From the NCBI GenBank assembly GCA_050331295.1, contig JBHJGZ010000007.1, forward strand, positions 62,001 through 126,000: a DNA stretch of 64,000 nucleotides, written 5' to 3'. The position numbers and the translations under genes were made by a program. The notes under the pieces are model-generated. The model made no database searches and had not been told where the DNA came from. It saw only the letters and a list, made by a program, of their open reading frames with translations. This stretch comes from Kuafuiihalomonas sp050331295. Lineage in GTDB: Bacteria > Myxococcota > Kuafuiibacteriia > Kuafuiibacteriales > Kuafuiibacteriaceae. This document shows positions 36,938-45,010 of this stretch, piece after piece; the stretch's first letter is position 1, and each line of letters starts with the position of its first letter.

Positions 36938-38034
36938 TGAATGATCTTGAGGCCGACGCCAGCCTTCATCGACTGCCGAGCCGCCGATTTGGCGAGCTCC
37001 GTCCCGATGCGGAGAGAGAGCTCCACGAAAGCCTGTGCAGCGCTGCTTTCGGGATGCGCCAAGACCTCCGGCTCTCCCACGTCGGCGCTTTGTCGGGTCT
37101 CAATCTCGAACGGGATCTCGGCTAGGAGGGGAAGCTTCAGCTCATCCGCGATTCGACCGGCTCCTCCGGACGAAAAGATGGAATGACGTTCCGAGCAGTT
37201 CGGGCACACGAAGTACGCCATGTTCTCCACCACGCCGAGAATCGGCACGTCCACTCGGTCGAACATCGCCTTCCCGCGGATCACGTCGGCCAACGCCACG
37301 TCCTGGGGTGTCGAAACCAAGACCGCGCCCGAAACCTTCAGGTTCTGAGCGATGGTCAACTGCACGTCACCGGTTCCTGGAGGGAGATCCAAGAACAGAT
37401 AATCGAGCTCCCCCCACTCGACGTCCCGCATGAACTGGGTCAGCGCGCCGTTGAGCATCGGCCCACGCCAGCTCATCGCTTGGTGCGGATCTACGATGAA
37501 GCCGATGGACATCAGCTTCATCCCGTACCGCTCGATGGGCATCAGCTTTTGCCCCACCACCTCCGGCTTCGCATTCACGCCCAACATCGTGGGAATCGAA
37601 GGGCCATAGATATCGGAGTCCAACAGCCCCACCGACGCTCCCAACTTCGCGAACGCCGCGGCCACATTGGTGGCGACCGTGGACTTGCCGACGCCCCCTT
37701 TTCCGGAAGCGAACAGGACAACGTTTTTTGCGCCGGGTACCAGGCTCTGGGCGCTGCCCTGCGGGCGCGCTCGCTGCACGTCGAAACCGAAGCGCACCTG
37801 AATGTCGCGTGTCGCGCCCTCACCCTGAAGGGCCTTCCGGATCTGCTCTTCGAGTTGGAATCGAGACCCCCACGCGGGGGTGGGCAAGGTCATGTCGAGT
37901 TGGATGCTCCGGCCCAGTTCCACGCGCTGCAGCCGCTCGGAAAGCTTCTTGCCATCTACCGGATCCTGGAGGGCACCCACCAACGCACGCACCCTTTCCT
38001 CATCCATGCCGTCTTTGCCTTTCTTGCCAAACAT
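36934..38034 (-). CDS. mrp: Mrp/NBP35-family iron-sulfur carrier P-loop ATPase
   Basis: A 366-residue Mrp (ApbC) protein, a cytoplasmic scaffold or carrier for [Fe-S] clusters. The N-terminal MIP18-like domain has VRALVGALQDPVDGKKL. The P-loop is the deviant Walker ASGKGGVGKST near residue 115, followed by LLDSDIYGPSIPTMLG and LDLPPGTGDVQLT. The cluster-binding CPNC is in YFVCPNCSERHSIF. ATG at 38034 follows a GAGGGC ribosome-site-like sequence. It starts 26 bases from divergent argS and overlaps hisS. Confidence 0.93.
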   Translation of the reverse strand: MFGKKGKDGMDEERVRALVGALQDPVDGKKLSERLQRVELGRSIQLDMTLPTPAWGSRFQLEEQIRKALQGEGATRDIQVRFGFDVQRARPQGSAQSLVPGAKNVVLFASGKGGVGKSTVATNVAAAFAKLGASVGLLDSDIYGPSIPTMLGVNAKPEVVGQKLMPIERYGMKLMSIGFIVDPHQAMSWRGPMLNGALTQFMRDVEWGELDYLFLDLPPGTGDVQLTIAQNLKVSGAVLVSTPQDVALADVIRGKAMFDRVDVPILGVVENMAYFVCPNCSERHSIFSSGGAGRIADELKLPLLAEIPFEIETRQSADVGEPEVLAHPESSAAQAFVELSLRIGTELAKSAARQSMKAGVGLKIIQ

Positions 38035-38060
38035 GATGCCCTCGACTACGAGCGCCCTCC

Positions 38061-40028
38061 ATGGGGTCCCCGCTCGCGCCCTTTCGGGAAGCCCTCGCAT
38101 CCGCGATCGCATCGAGCCAAGGGCTTTCGGTCGATTCGGCGGCAGACCTCGAGCGCCAAATCCGCGAGCCGGAACCGGAGCATGGCGACCTCGCCTTCCC
38201 CTGCTTCCAGCTGGCGAAGGCGCTCCGCCTCCCGCCGCCGCAGCTCGCCCAGCGCCTCGCAGAAACGCTGCCGGCAGATGTGCGCTTCGACCGCGTGCAC
38301 GCGGTCGGTCCGTATCTGAACGTCACGTTGTCGGCGCGAGCGCTGGCCGACCGGGTGGTTCCCGCCGCCCGCCGGCAGGACTATCTACGAGGAACCGAGG
38401 GCGAAAACCGGTCCGTGGTGGTGGATTTTTCATCGCCCAACATCGCCAAACCCCTAGGGTTTCATCACATCCGGAGCACGGTGATCGGTGCTTCGGTGGC
38501 GCGACTCCACGCGGCCCGGGGGTGGCGGGTCATCGGCATCAACTACCTCGGGGATTGGGGAAAGCAATTTGGCCTGCTCGCCACCGGGTTCGCGCGCCAC
38601 GGCGACCAAGACCGCCGAACCGACGCGAAACACCTGGTGGAAGTGTACGTCCGAGCCAACGCCGAGGCCGATGTGGCGGACCGTAAGGCCCGGATCGCTC
38701 GACCGGACGAGGTGGAGCAGCTGGCGGCGACGCTCCGGCAGGCTCGAGCAACCGAGGTTGACGAACCGAAAGAAGCCAAGAAACAGGCGAAACTGATCAA
38801 GGGCCTCGAGCGCAAGTTGAGGGCGATTCGAGGCTCGAAGGACGCGGACGACCCCTTGAACGAGCTCCCCGCTTTCCTCGCCGCGCTTCGAGCCGATGCG
38901 GCGGAAGCGGCGAAAGAACTGGAGGCGGCGGAACAAAAGGATCGCGAGGCGCGACAATTCCTTCTGAAGATGGAACGGAAAGACCCGGAGGCGCTCGCTC
39001 AGTGGAAGCTTTACCGCGAAGCCTCGATCGAAGACTTCCAGCGCGTCTACGACCGACTGGGGATTCACTTCACCGCCTTGGAGGGGGAGTCGCGCTATCA
39101 GGATGTCCTGGAGCAGACGGTCGAGGAGGTCCGCAGAAGACCCGGGACGCGGATCGATTCGGGGGCCGAGGTGGTGGACGTCGACTTCGACGCCGGTGAT
39201 CCCCCGGCCATCCTCAAGACCCGCGACGGCACCACCTTGTACCTCACCCGAGACATCGCCGCGGCCCAGGACCGATACGCACGATTTCACTTCGACCGGG
39301 CCCTTTACGTGGTGGCTGCCGACCAGAGTCTCCACTTTCGCCAGCTCTTCGGGGTGCTGAGCGCCATGGGCCACGAGTGGGCCGACGGCTGTCAGCATGT
39401 CGCCTTCGGACGGATCCACGGCATGAGCACCCGGCGAGGCACCATCGTGTTCTTGGACGAGGTGTTGGACGAATCGGTGAGCAAAGCACGGGCCATTTGT
39501 GAAGCATCCGACAAGATCGACAAGGACCACTTGGAAGAGACCATCGAAGCCATCGGCGTGGGCGCAGTGGTGTTCGGCGACCTCAAGAACCTCCGGACCA
39601 GCGACTACACCTTCGACTGGGAAGACGTGCTCCAGTTCAATGGCCACACCGGTCCCTACGTCCAATTTTCCCATGCGCGGGCCTGCAGCATCCTCCGAAA
39701 GGGAGGAGGCGTTCCGAACCGGGCGGATCTTCGTCATCTGGTCCTGGACGAGGAGCGACAGGTGCTGCGTTCCTTGGCCAGGATGCCGGACACCGTGGCC
39801 CGAGCGTGCGAACAGTTCGAGCCATCGCTGGTGGCCCGAGGCCTGATCGAGGTGGCCCAGTCCACCGCCGCCTATCTCACCGCCGGAAACCAAGACCGGG
39901 ACAAGCGGGTCTTGGTCGACGGTCCCGCGGGACTTCGCGACGCCCGACTGATGCTGATGGACGCGGTCCGGTCGGTGTTGCGTGAAGGACTCGGATTGCT
40001 CGGTCTGGCTGCGCCCCATCAAATGTAG
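38061..40028 (+). CDS. argS: Arginine--tRNA ligase with internal insertion
   Basis: Class I ArgRS of 655 residues. The N-terminal Add-1 domain has EPEHGDLAFPCF. The HIGH-type motif is HHIRST at 135-140, with VDFSSPNIAKPLGFHH before and NYLGDWGKQFG after. GMSTRRGTIVFLDEVLDE replaces KMSKS, usual in many ArgRS. An unusual charged Ala/Lys/Glu-rich segment of about 85 residues (205-290, KKQAKLIKGLERKLRA) interrupts the catalytic domain before the conserved EARQFLLKMERKDPEALAQW. It probably forms a helical hairpin. Start is ATG 38061. Confidence 0.93.
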   Translation: MGSPLAPFREALASAIASSQGLSVDSAADLERQIREPEPEHGDLAFPCFQLAKALRLPPPQLAQRLAETLPADVRFDRVHAVGPYLNVTLSARALADRVVPAARRQDYLRGTEGENRSVVVDFSSPNIAKPLGFHHIRSTVIGASVARLHAARGWRVIGINYLGDWGKQFGLLATGFARHGDQDRRTDAKHLVEVYVRANAEADVADRKARIARPDEVEQLAATLRQARATEVDEPKEAKKQAKLIKGLERKLRAIRGSKDADDPLNELPAFLAALRADAAEAAKELEAAEQKDREARQFLLKMERKDPEALAQWKLYREASIEDFQRVYDRLGIHFTALEGESRYQDVLEQTVEEVRRRPGTRIDSGAEVVDVDFDAGDPPAILKTRDGTTLYLTRDIAAAQDRYARFHFDRALYVVAADQSLHFRQLFGVLSAMGHEWADGCQHVAFGRIHGMSTRRGTIVFLDEVLDESVSKARAICEASDKIDKDHLEETIEAIGVGAVVFGDLKNLRTSDYTFDWEDVLQFNGHTGPYVQFSHARACSILRKGGGVPNRADLRHLVLDEERQVLRSLARMPDTVARACEQFEPSLVARGLIEVAQSTAAYLTAGNQDRDKRVLVDGPAGLRDARLMLMDAVRSVLREGLGLLGLAAPHQM

Positions 40029-40154
40029 GCTGGCCCTCCGCCGCGGACCGTTCGACGCCGGTCAATTTGCGCCGACCATCCCACGCCAAACGGTTCGGCG
40101 CAGTCGTCCTTGGCCCGAGCCATCGACTCGGCGTACCGAAGGGTTGGACGGAGG

Positions 40155-41102
40155 ATGAAAAGGGTAAATCCTGAAGAGGCGGGGAAACTCATCCTGCGCG
40201 GCGAGCTGGTGATCATCCCCACCGAGACCGTGTACGGGCTCGGGGCCGACGCCCTTCAACCGGGTGCCGTCGCGAGGATCTTCGAGGTCAAACGTCGGCC
40301 TCGCATCAATCCCTTGATCGTCCACGTGAACGGGGTCGATATGGCTCGGCGCGTGGCGGTGATGAATCGTCGCGACGAGCAGCTCATGGAGGACTACTGG
40401 CCCGGACCGCTGACGCTGGTGCTGCCCGCTCGCTCGTTGGTTCCGGCCGCGGTCACGGCGGGAGGGCCGACCGTGGCCTTGAGGATGCCGGCTCATCCCC
40501 TGGCGCTGTCCCTTCTCCGGGCGACAGACCGACCCATCGCCGCGCCCAGCGCGAACCTGTCGGGACGCTTGAGTCCCACCACCGCCGAAGCGGCGGCTGA
40601 ACAGCTCCCCATGGTCGCAGTGCTGGACGGCGGCCCATGCGAGGTGGGTGTGGAGTCTACCGTCCTGAGTCTGGTCGCGCCCCCGCGGATCCTCCGACCC
40701 GGGGCTGTGACGCAGGAGGACCTGCGACGTCATCTGCCTGACCTGTCGGACCGCGAAGGGGGCGAAGCATTCTCCTCCGCGCCGGGTCTGCCCAGCCCTG
40801 GATTGCTCCCTCGGCACTATGCCCCCCGAACCCGTTTGGCCTGGTGGACGCCAGGGACCGCCCCCGACATGGAGCTGGCCCGGGTGACGTTCGGGTCCGC
40901 GGCGCCCGAACCCGGATGGGGGGCGTGGCTCTCCCTCTCTCCGTCCGGAGACCTCCGCGAGGCCAGCCACCGCCTGTACGAGACTCTCCGCCAGCTGGAC
41001 GACGGGCGCTTCAGCGCCATCCTCGTCGACCCGATTCCAGCCGAAGGACTGGGTGCCGCCCTCCGTGATCGGCTGCAACGGGGAATGGCGGTGGATCCGT
41101 GA
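40155..41102 (+). CDS. tsaC: Sua5-type threonylcarbamoyl-AMP synthase
   Basis: Makes threonylcarbamoyl-AMP for the t6A37 modification of ANN-decoding tRNAs. Residues 1-190 are the YrdC domain with IPTETVYGLGADAL, KRRPRINPLIVHV, WPGPLTLVLPA and PIAAPSANLSGRLSPTTA. A C-terminal Sua5 domain follows with the SPGLLPRHYAPRTRL linker, so this is the longer Sua5 type of 315 residues. ATG at 40155 is used, although GGAGG sits immediately against it; an in-frame TTG at 40110 is the alternative. Overlaps the next gene as GTGA. Confidence 0.92.
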   Translation: MKRVNPEEAGKLILRGELVIIPTETVYGLGADALQPGAVARIFEVKRRPRINPLIVHVNGVDMARRVAVMNRRDEQLMEDYWPGPLTLVLPARSLVPAAVTAGGPTVALRMPAHPLALSLLRATDRPIAAPSANLSGRLSPTTAEAAAEQLPMVAVLDGGPCEVGVESTVLSLVAPPRILRPGAVTQEDLRRHLPDLSDREGGEAFSSAPGLPSPGLLPRHYAPRTRLAWWTPGTAPDMELARVTFGSAAPEPGWGAWLSLSPSGDLREASHRLYETLRQLDDGRFSAILVDPIPAEGLGAALRDRLQRGMAVDP

Positions 41103-41311
41103 GTCTCGGCCAATGGGCTTTCACCGTGGTGCTTCTGGGTGGAGGGTTGGGGCTAACCCTTCTATTTTATGCCGCCGTCCGGCCCTACACGCAGCGGACG
41201 CGCGACGCGGTCCTCGCCGCGAGCATGTCCGCGATATTGCTCGCGTTTGGGACCGCGCTGTTTCTCGGGGCACTCGTCAATGGTTTGCACTCGATCCTCA
41301 GCAATGGTTAG
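41099..41311 (+). CDS. Small two-helix membrane protein
   Basis: A 70-residue protein with two hydrophobic segments (about 6-26 and 40-62) joined by a short basic loop (RPYTQRTRD). Starts with GTG overlapping the sua5 stop (GTGA), so it is translationally coupled. I do not recognise a family. Its size and topology would fit a small membrane regulator or an uncharacterised housekeeping protein. Confidence 0.62.
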   Translation: MSLGQWAFTVVLLGGGLGLTLLFYAAVRPYTQRTRDAVLAASMSAILLAFGTALFLGALVNGLHSILSNG

Positions 41312-41321
41312 GTCCGACGCC

Positions 41322-41726
41322 ATGACGCCTCGTGTCCAAATCCGGCCCTTCAAAAAACCCGTTGAAGTCAGCCTCGACCGTTTCTGCATCGCCTATACCC
41401 GCCGGGCGGTCGTTGTCTCCGAGCGAGGATACCCTGACCGCCTGTACATCCCGAAAGACGACGTCGACATGAGCCGCCTCGAGCGGACCAGTCGGGCCAC
41501 CCATTGCCCATTCAAGGGCGAAGCCTCTTACTTTTCGATCCGGGCGGGTGAACGGGAGTTGGTCTCGGCCGCATGGACGTACGAGGAACCCATCGAACAA
41601 GTGCAAGCCATCCAAGGATGCATTTGCTTCGACACCGCGCCGGGCATTCACATCGACTATCCGGCCGGCAACACGCCACGCACCGACGCAAACCCCGGTC
41701 TCTTTCCCACCGCAGATCGGGCCTGA
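41322..41726 (+). CDS. DUF427 domain protein
   Basis: A 134-residue protein of the DUF427 family. Characteristic features are the central THCPFKGEASYFSIRAG stretch and AAWTYEEPIEQVQAIQGCICFD, with RRAVVVSERGYPDRLYIPKDDV before them. Family members are small beta-barrel proteins of unknown biochemical role. ATG at 41322 is chosen; an ATG six codons earlier (41304) is in frame but overlaps the upstream gene more closely and lacks a ribosome site. Between a small membrane protein and glgC. Confidence 0.82.
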   Translation: MTPRVQIRPFKKPVEVSLDRFCIAYTRRAVVVSERGYPDRLYIPKDDVDMSRLERTSRATHCPFKGEASYFSIRAGERELVSAAWTYEEPIEQVQAIQGCICFDTAPGIHIDYPAGNTPRTDANPGLFPTADRA

Positions 41727-41773
41727 ACCCGCCCTTTCCCAGCGACGCTTCGCCCCTCGCATGGCGCCGTGGT

Positions 41774-41791
41774 CATGGGTGCAAGCCCATG
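41774..41791 (+). promoter_or_regulatory. Hairpin in glgC leader
   Basis: A perfect inverted repeat, CATGGG-TGCAAG-CCCATG, lies 13 bases before the chosen glgC start. In RNA it would form a six-base-pair hairpin with a six-base loop and may mask or delimit the ribosome site. It also holds in-frame upstream ATG codons. Its function is inferred only from position. Confidence 0.35.
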
Positions 41792-41804
41792 GTACGGGCG
41801 CTTC

Positions 41805-43049
41805 ATGCAGATGCTGGCCATGATTCTGGCGGGCGGAGAAGGGAAGCGTCTCAGGCCGCTTACAGAGGAGCGGGCCAAGCCCGCCGTACCCTTCGGCGGC
41901 CGTTATCGAATCATCGATTTCGTCCTGTCTAACTTCATCAATTCCGGCTACTACCACATCAAAGTACTCTCTCAATATAAGTCGGACAGCCTACTCAAGC
42001 ATGTTCTTCGCACATGGGGGCGATACGCCGGATTCGGAGGCTATGTCGAACCTGTGCCGCCGCAGATGAATCTCTCAAAAGACTGGTATGCGGGCAGTGT
42101 GGACGCCATTACCCAAAATCTGAATATCATCGAAGACGAGAATCCGGAGTTGGTCGCGGTCTTTGGAGGCGACCACGTTTACAAGATGGACGTTCGCCAG
42201 ATGGCCGACTTTCACCGGGAGAAGAATGCGGGCGCGACCGTTGCGGCGATACCGGTTCCGTCCGAAGAAGCCTACCGTTTCGGCTGCATCGCCATGGACG
42301 CCCAGGGCCGAATGACCGGCTTCGTCGAAAAGCCGAGCAATCCGCCGGAGATGCCCGGACGGCCGGGTTGGTCCCTGGCCTCGATGGGCAACTACATCTT
42401 CAATCGAGACGTCCTCATCCGTGAGGCACAGGCCGACGCAGAGCGGAGCGGTTCCGGGCACGACTTTGGAAGCGACCTGTTGCCCCGCCTGTTCGAACGC
42501 GAATCTGTGTATGTCTACGACTTCAAGACCAACGAAATCCCAGGGGAGGATGAGAGCAGAAGAGGCTATTGGGTCGATATTGGTACGCTCGAAGCTTACC
42601 ACTCTGCATCCATGGATCTGGTCTCCGTGTCGCCCACGTTCAATCTCTACAATCGGGCGTGGCCGATACGGGCGGCAGAAGTCGATTCACCGCCCGCCAA
42701 ATTCGTCTTCGCCGACCAAGAGTCCAAACGCATTGGGATCGCCACTGATTCGATGGTGTGCGACGGCTGCATCATTTCGGGCGGACACCTCGAGCAGTCC
42801 ATCCTGGGTCAGGGCGTCCGCATCAACTCGTATGCGCACGTCAGTCAGTCCATCCTGTTCGACGGCGTGAACGTCGGTCGGCACTGTCGGATCCGCCGAG
42901 CGATCATCGACAAAGGTGCAGACATTCCCGAAGGCACCACGATAGGCTACGACGCCGAAGCAGACGCCGAGCGATTCTTCGTTTCAGACGAAGGAATCGT
43001 CGTCATCCCGAAGGGCGGTCCTCTGTCTTTGCGTCGTACCTCGAAGTAG
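41805..43049 (+). CDS. glgC: Glucose-1-phosphate adenylyltransferase
   Basis: Makes ADP-glucose for glycogen synthesis. The 414-residue protein has the nucleotide-binding AMILAGGEGKRLRPLTEERAKPAVPFGG, GTADAVTQN-type region (YAGSVDAITQNL), the FGGDHVYKMD metal site, GFVEKP and GRGYWVDIGTLEAYH. A C-terminal left-handed beta-helix follows (DGCIISGGHLEQSILGQG). Start at ATG 41805; ATGs at 41769 and 41775 are also in frame. No other glg gene adjoins. Followed three bases later by the SLC13-type transporter. Confidence 0.93.
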   Translation: MQMLAMILAGGEGKRLRPLTEERAKPAVPFGGRYRIIDFVLSNFINSGYYHIKVLSQYKSDSLLKHVLRTWGRYAGFGGYVEPVPPQMNLSKDWYAGSVDAITQNLNIIEDENPELVAVFGGDHVYKMDVRQMADFHREKNAGATVAAIPVPSEEAYRFGCIAMDAQGRMTGFVEKPSNPPEMPGRPGWSLASMGNYIFNRDVLIREAQADAERSGSGHDFGSDLLPRLFERESVYVYDFKTNEIPGEDESRRGYWVDIGTLEAYHSASMDLVSVSPTFNLYNRAWPIRAAEVDSPPAKFVFADQESKRIGIATDSMVCDGCIISGGHLEQSILGQGVRINSYAHVSQSILFDGVNVGRHCRIRRAIIDKGADIPEGTTIGYDAEADAERFFVSDEGIVVIPKGGPLSLRRTSK

Positions 43050-43052
43050 CGA

Positions 43053-44810
43053 ATGGACCAGTCGGCCTGGTTGGCGCTGGGTGCCACCCTGGGCGCCTTT
43101 GCGGGTGTCGCGGTTGCCAGAGCGCCGGCCTACATCCCGATGACCGCGGCGTTGGTCTTCTTGATCCTCGCCGGGGTGGTCGAGCCCGGAGACGCCCTCA
43201 GCGGATTTGGAAACGAAGCGGTCGTCACCGTCGGGGCTCTGTTCATCGTGGCGGCGGGACTTCGCGAAACCGGTGCAGTGAGCTTCCTCGTCCAGAGGAT
43301 GCTCGGGCAGCCCTCGGGCGTTCGCGGCGCGCTCTTCCGCTTGGTGACGCCGGTCTGCATCTTGTCTTCGGTCCTGAACAACACCCCGGTGGTGGCAGTG
43401 CTCTTGCCGGTGGTCTCGGACTGGGCCCGCCGGATCCGGATCCCGGTGTCGAAGCTCCTCATCCCCCTGAGCTACTCGGCCATTCTGGGCGGCAGCTGCA
43501 CGCTTCTGGGCACCAGCACCAATCTGGTCGTTCATGGCTTGCTGCTCGAGGCCGGTCGACCGGGTCTTGGTCTGTTCGAGGTCGCTCTGGTCGGTGTGCC
43601 GTGCGCCATCGCGGGCATCGTTTTCTTGGTCCTGTTCGCGCCCGGCCTTCTGCCCGCCCATGCCGACGGCCTGCGGGCCCTGCTCGATCCCCGCGAGTAC
43701 ACCCTGGAGATGGTGGTGGACATTCACGGACCGTTCGTCGGGCGCAGCATCGAGGACGCGGGACTTCGGCACCTACCGGGGGTCTACCTGGCCGAAATTC
43801 ATCGGCGCGGCATGGTGCGGCCGGCGGTCGCGGCCAGCGAGCGACTGGAAGGGGGCGACCAGCTGGTGTTCGTCGGAAACGTCGAGGCGGTGGTCGACCT
43901 TCGAAGAACCCCAGGCCTCCAGCCCGCTACCCGTACCCTCTTCACCCTCACGGACGGCCGTCGCGACCGGATCTTCGTGGAGGCGGTCCTCTCGGGCAAC
44001 AGCCCCCTGACCGGGCGGACCGTCCGGGAGGGGCGCTTCCGCAACCACTACAACGCCGCGGTGCTGGGGGTGGCGCGGCAGGGAGAGCGGATTCGAGGAC
44101 GGGTGGGGGACATCGCACTGAAGCCCGGTGACACGCTCCTCCTGGAGGCGCCGCCGTCCTTTCTCGACCTCAACCGCCACTCCACCGACTTCCATCTGGT
44201 CAGCCGCCTGGACGCGGAGGATCCGCCCCGCCACGAGCGTCGGCTCCTGGCCATGGTCTTGTTCATCTTGATGTTGGCCGGTGCGAGCCTCGGGGGACTT
44301 CCCTTTTCGGCGGTCGCGCTGGCCACCGCGCTCTTCATGGTGCTGACCGGTTGTTGTTCGGAGGAGACGGTGGCCAAGAGGGTGGACTGGCCCCTGCTTT
44401 TGACCATCGGCGCCTCGGTGGGGCTCGGCCGGAGCTTGGAGGCCGTGGGTGCCGTGGAGACGTTGGCGGCTTGGGCTTCCCAGGCCGCGAGCGGCCCCTT
44501 CGGTCTGTTGGTCGTGGTGTACTTGGTGACCACCTTGATCTCCCAGCTGGTGACCAACGTGGGGGCCGCGGTGGTGGCGGTACCTTGGGCATTGGCCGCG
44601 GCCGAACCTCTTGGCATCCCCGAAAAGCCTCTGGTCCTCGCGATCCTGGTGGCCGCCTCCAGCAGCTTCGCCACCCCCATCGGGTATCAGACCAACCTGA
44701 TGGTGCTCGGAGCCGGCGGCTATCGATTCATCGATTTCGTCCGCTGCGGTGTGCCGATGACGGTGGTGGTGGGCGCCGTGGCCCTGGCGGTGCTTTCCTT
44801 GTATCTGTAG
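43053..44810 (+). CDS. SLC13/DASS-type transporter with two RCK_C domains
   Basis: A 585-residue ion or anion transporter. Two blocks of membrane helices (about 5-200 and 390-585) flank two cytoplasmic TrkA-C (RCK_C) domains near 205-285 and 290-375. The hairpin signatures LNNTPVVAVLLPVV and LGTSTNLVVHGLLLEAG in the first half are mirrored by LVTNVGAAVVAVPWALA and FATPIGYQTNLMVLGAGGY in the second. The arrangement is that of the CitMHS/SLC13-like permeases with RCK domains, often annotated as sulfate or cation transporters; the substrate is not determinable here. Starts at ATG 43053 directly after glgC. Confidence 0.87.
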   Translation: MDQSAWLALGATLGAFAGVAVARAPAYIPMTAALVFLILAGVVEPGDALSGFGNEAVVTVGALFIVAAGLRETGAVSFLVQRMLGQPSGVRGALFRLVTPVCILSSVLNNTPVVAVLLPVVSDWARRIRIPVSKLLIPLSYSAILGGSCTLLGTSTNLVVHGLLLEAGRPGLGLFEVALVGVPCAIAGIVFLVLFAPGLLPAHADGLRALLDPREYTLEMVVDIHGPFVGRSIEDAGLRHLPGVYLAEIHRRGMVRPAVAASERLEGGDQLVFVGNVEAVVDLRRTPGLQPATRTLFTLTDGRRDRIFVEAVLSGNSPLTGRTVREGRFRNHYNAAVLGVARQGERIRGRVGDIALKPGDTLLLEAPPSFLDLNRHSTDFHLVSRLDAEDPPRHERRLLAMVLFILMLAGASLGGLPFSAVALATALFMVLTGCCSEETVAKRVDWPLLLTIGASVGLGRSLEAVGAVETLAAWASQAASGPFGLLVVVYLVTTLISQLVTNVGAAVVAVPWALAAAEPLGIPEKPLVLAILVAASSSFATPIGYQTNLMVLGAGGYRFIDFVRCGVPMTVVVGAVALAVLSLYL

Positions 44811-44868
44811 CGACCCGCACCCGTCCGAACCCGAGTCACCGCCCGGACCGCGACCGCGGGCGGAGCCG

Positions 44869-44967
44869 GAGAGCGGCCGTTCGGCCGATCCCCGTGTCTC
44901 CGCTCTCTGGCCGAAAGACTACCAGGGCTAGCGTTGACTCGAGCAAAGGACCCCTATATCTCGATAT
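44869..44967 (+). promoter_or_regulatory. nrdAB upstream region: stem-loop, candidate promoter and ATATC palindrome
   Basis: Within the 200-base gap before nrdA. A bulged stem-loop pairs GAGAGCGG (44869-44876) with CCGCTCTC (44900-44907), with an inner GGCCG-TT-CGGCC hairpin. It may end the transporter transcript, but no U-run follows. A -35-like TTGACT lies at 44934-44939, with -10 candidates at 44955-44962. These overlap a perfect palindrome ATATC-TC-GATAT (44956-44967), which could be an NrdR-like operator, though it does not match a full NrdR box. Confidence 0.45.
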
Positions 44968-45010
44968 GGCAACCCGGCACCGCGCCGGGGTTCAGGGAGG
45001 ACGGGAAAGC

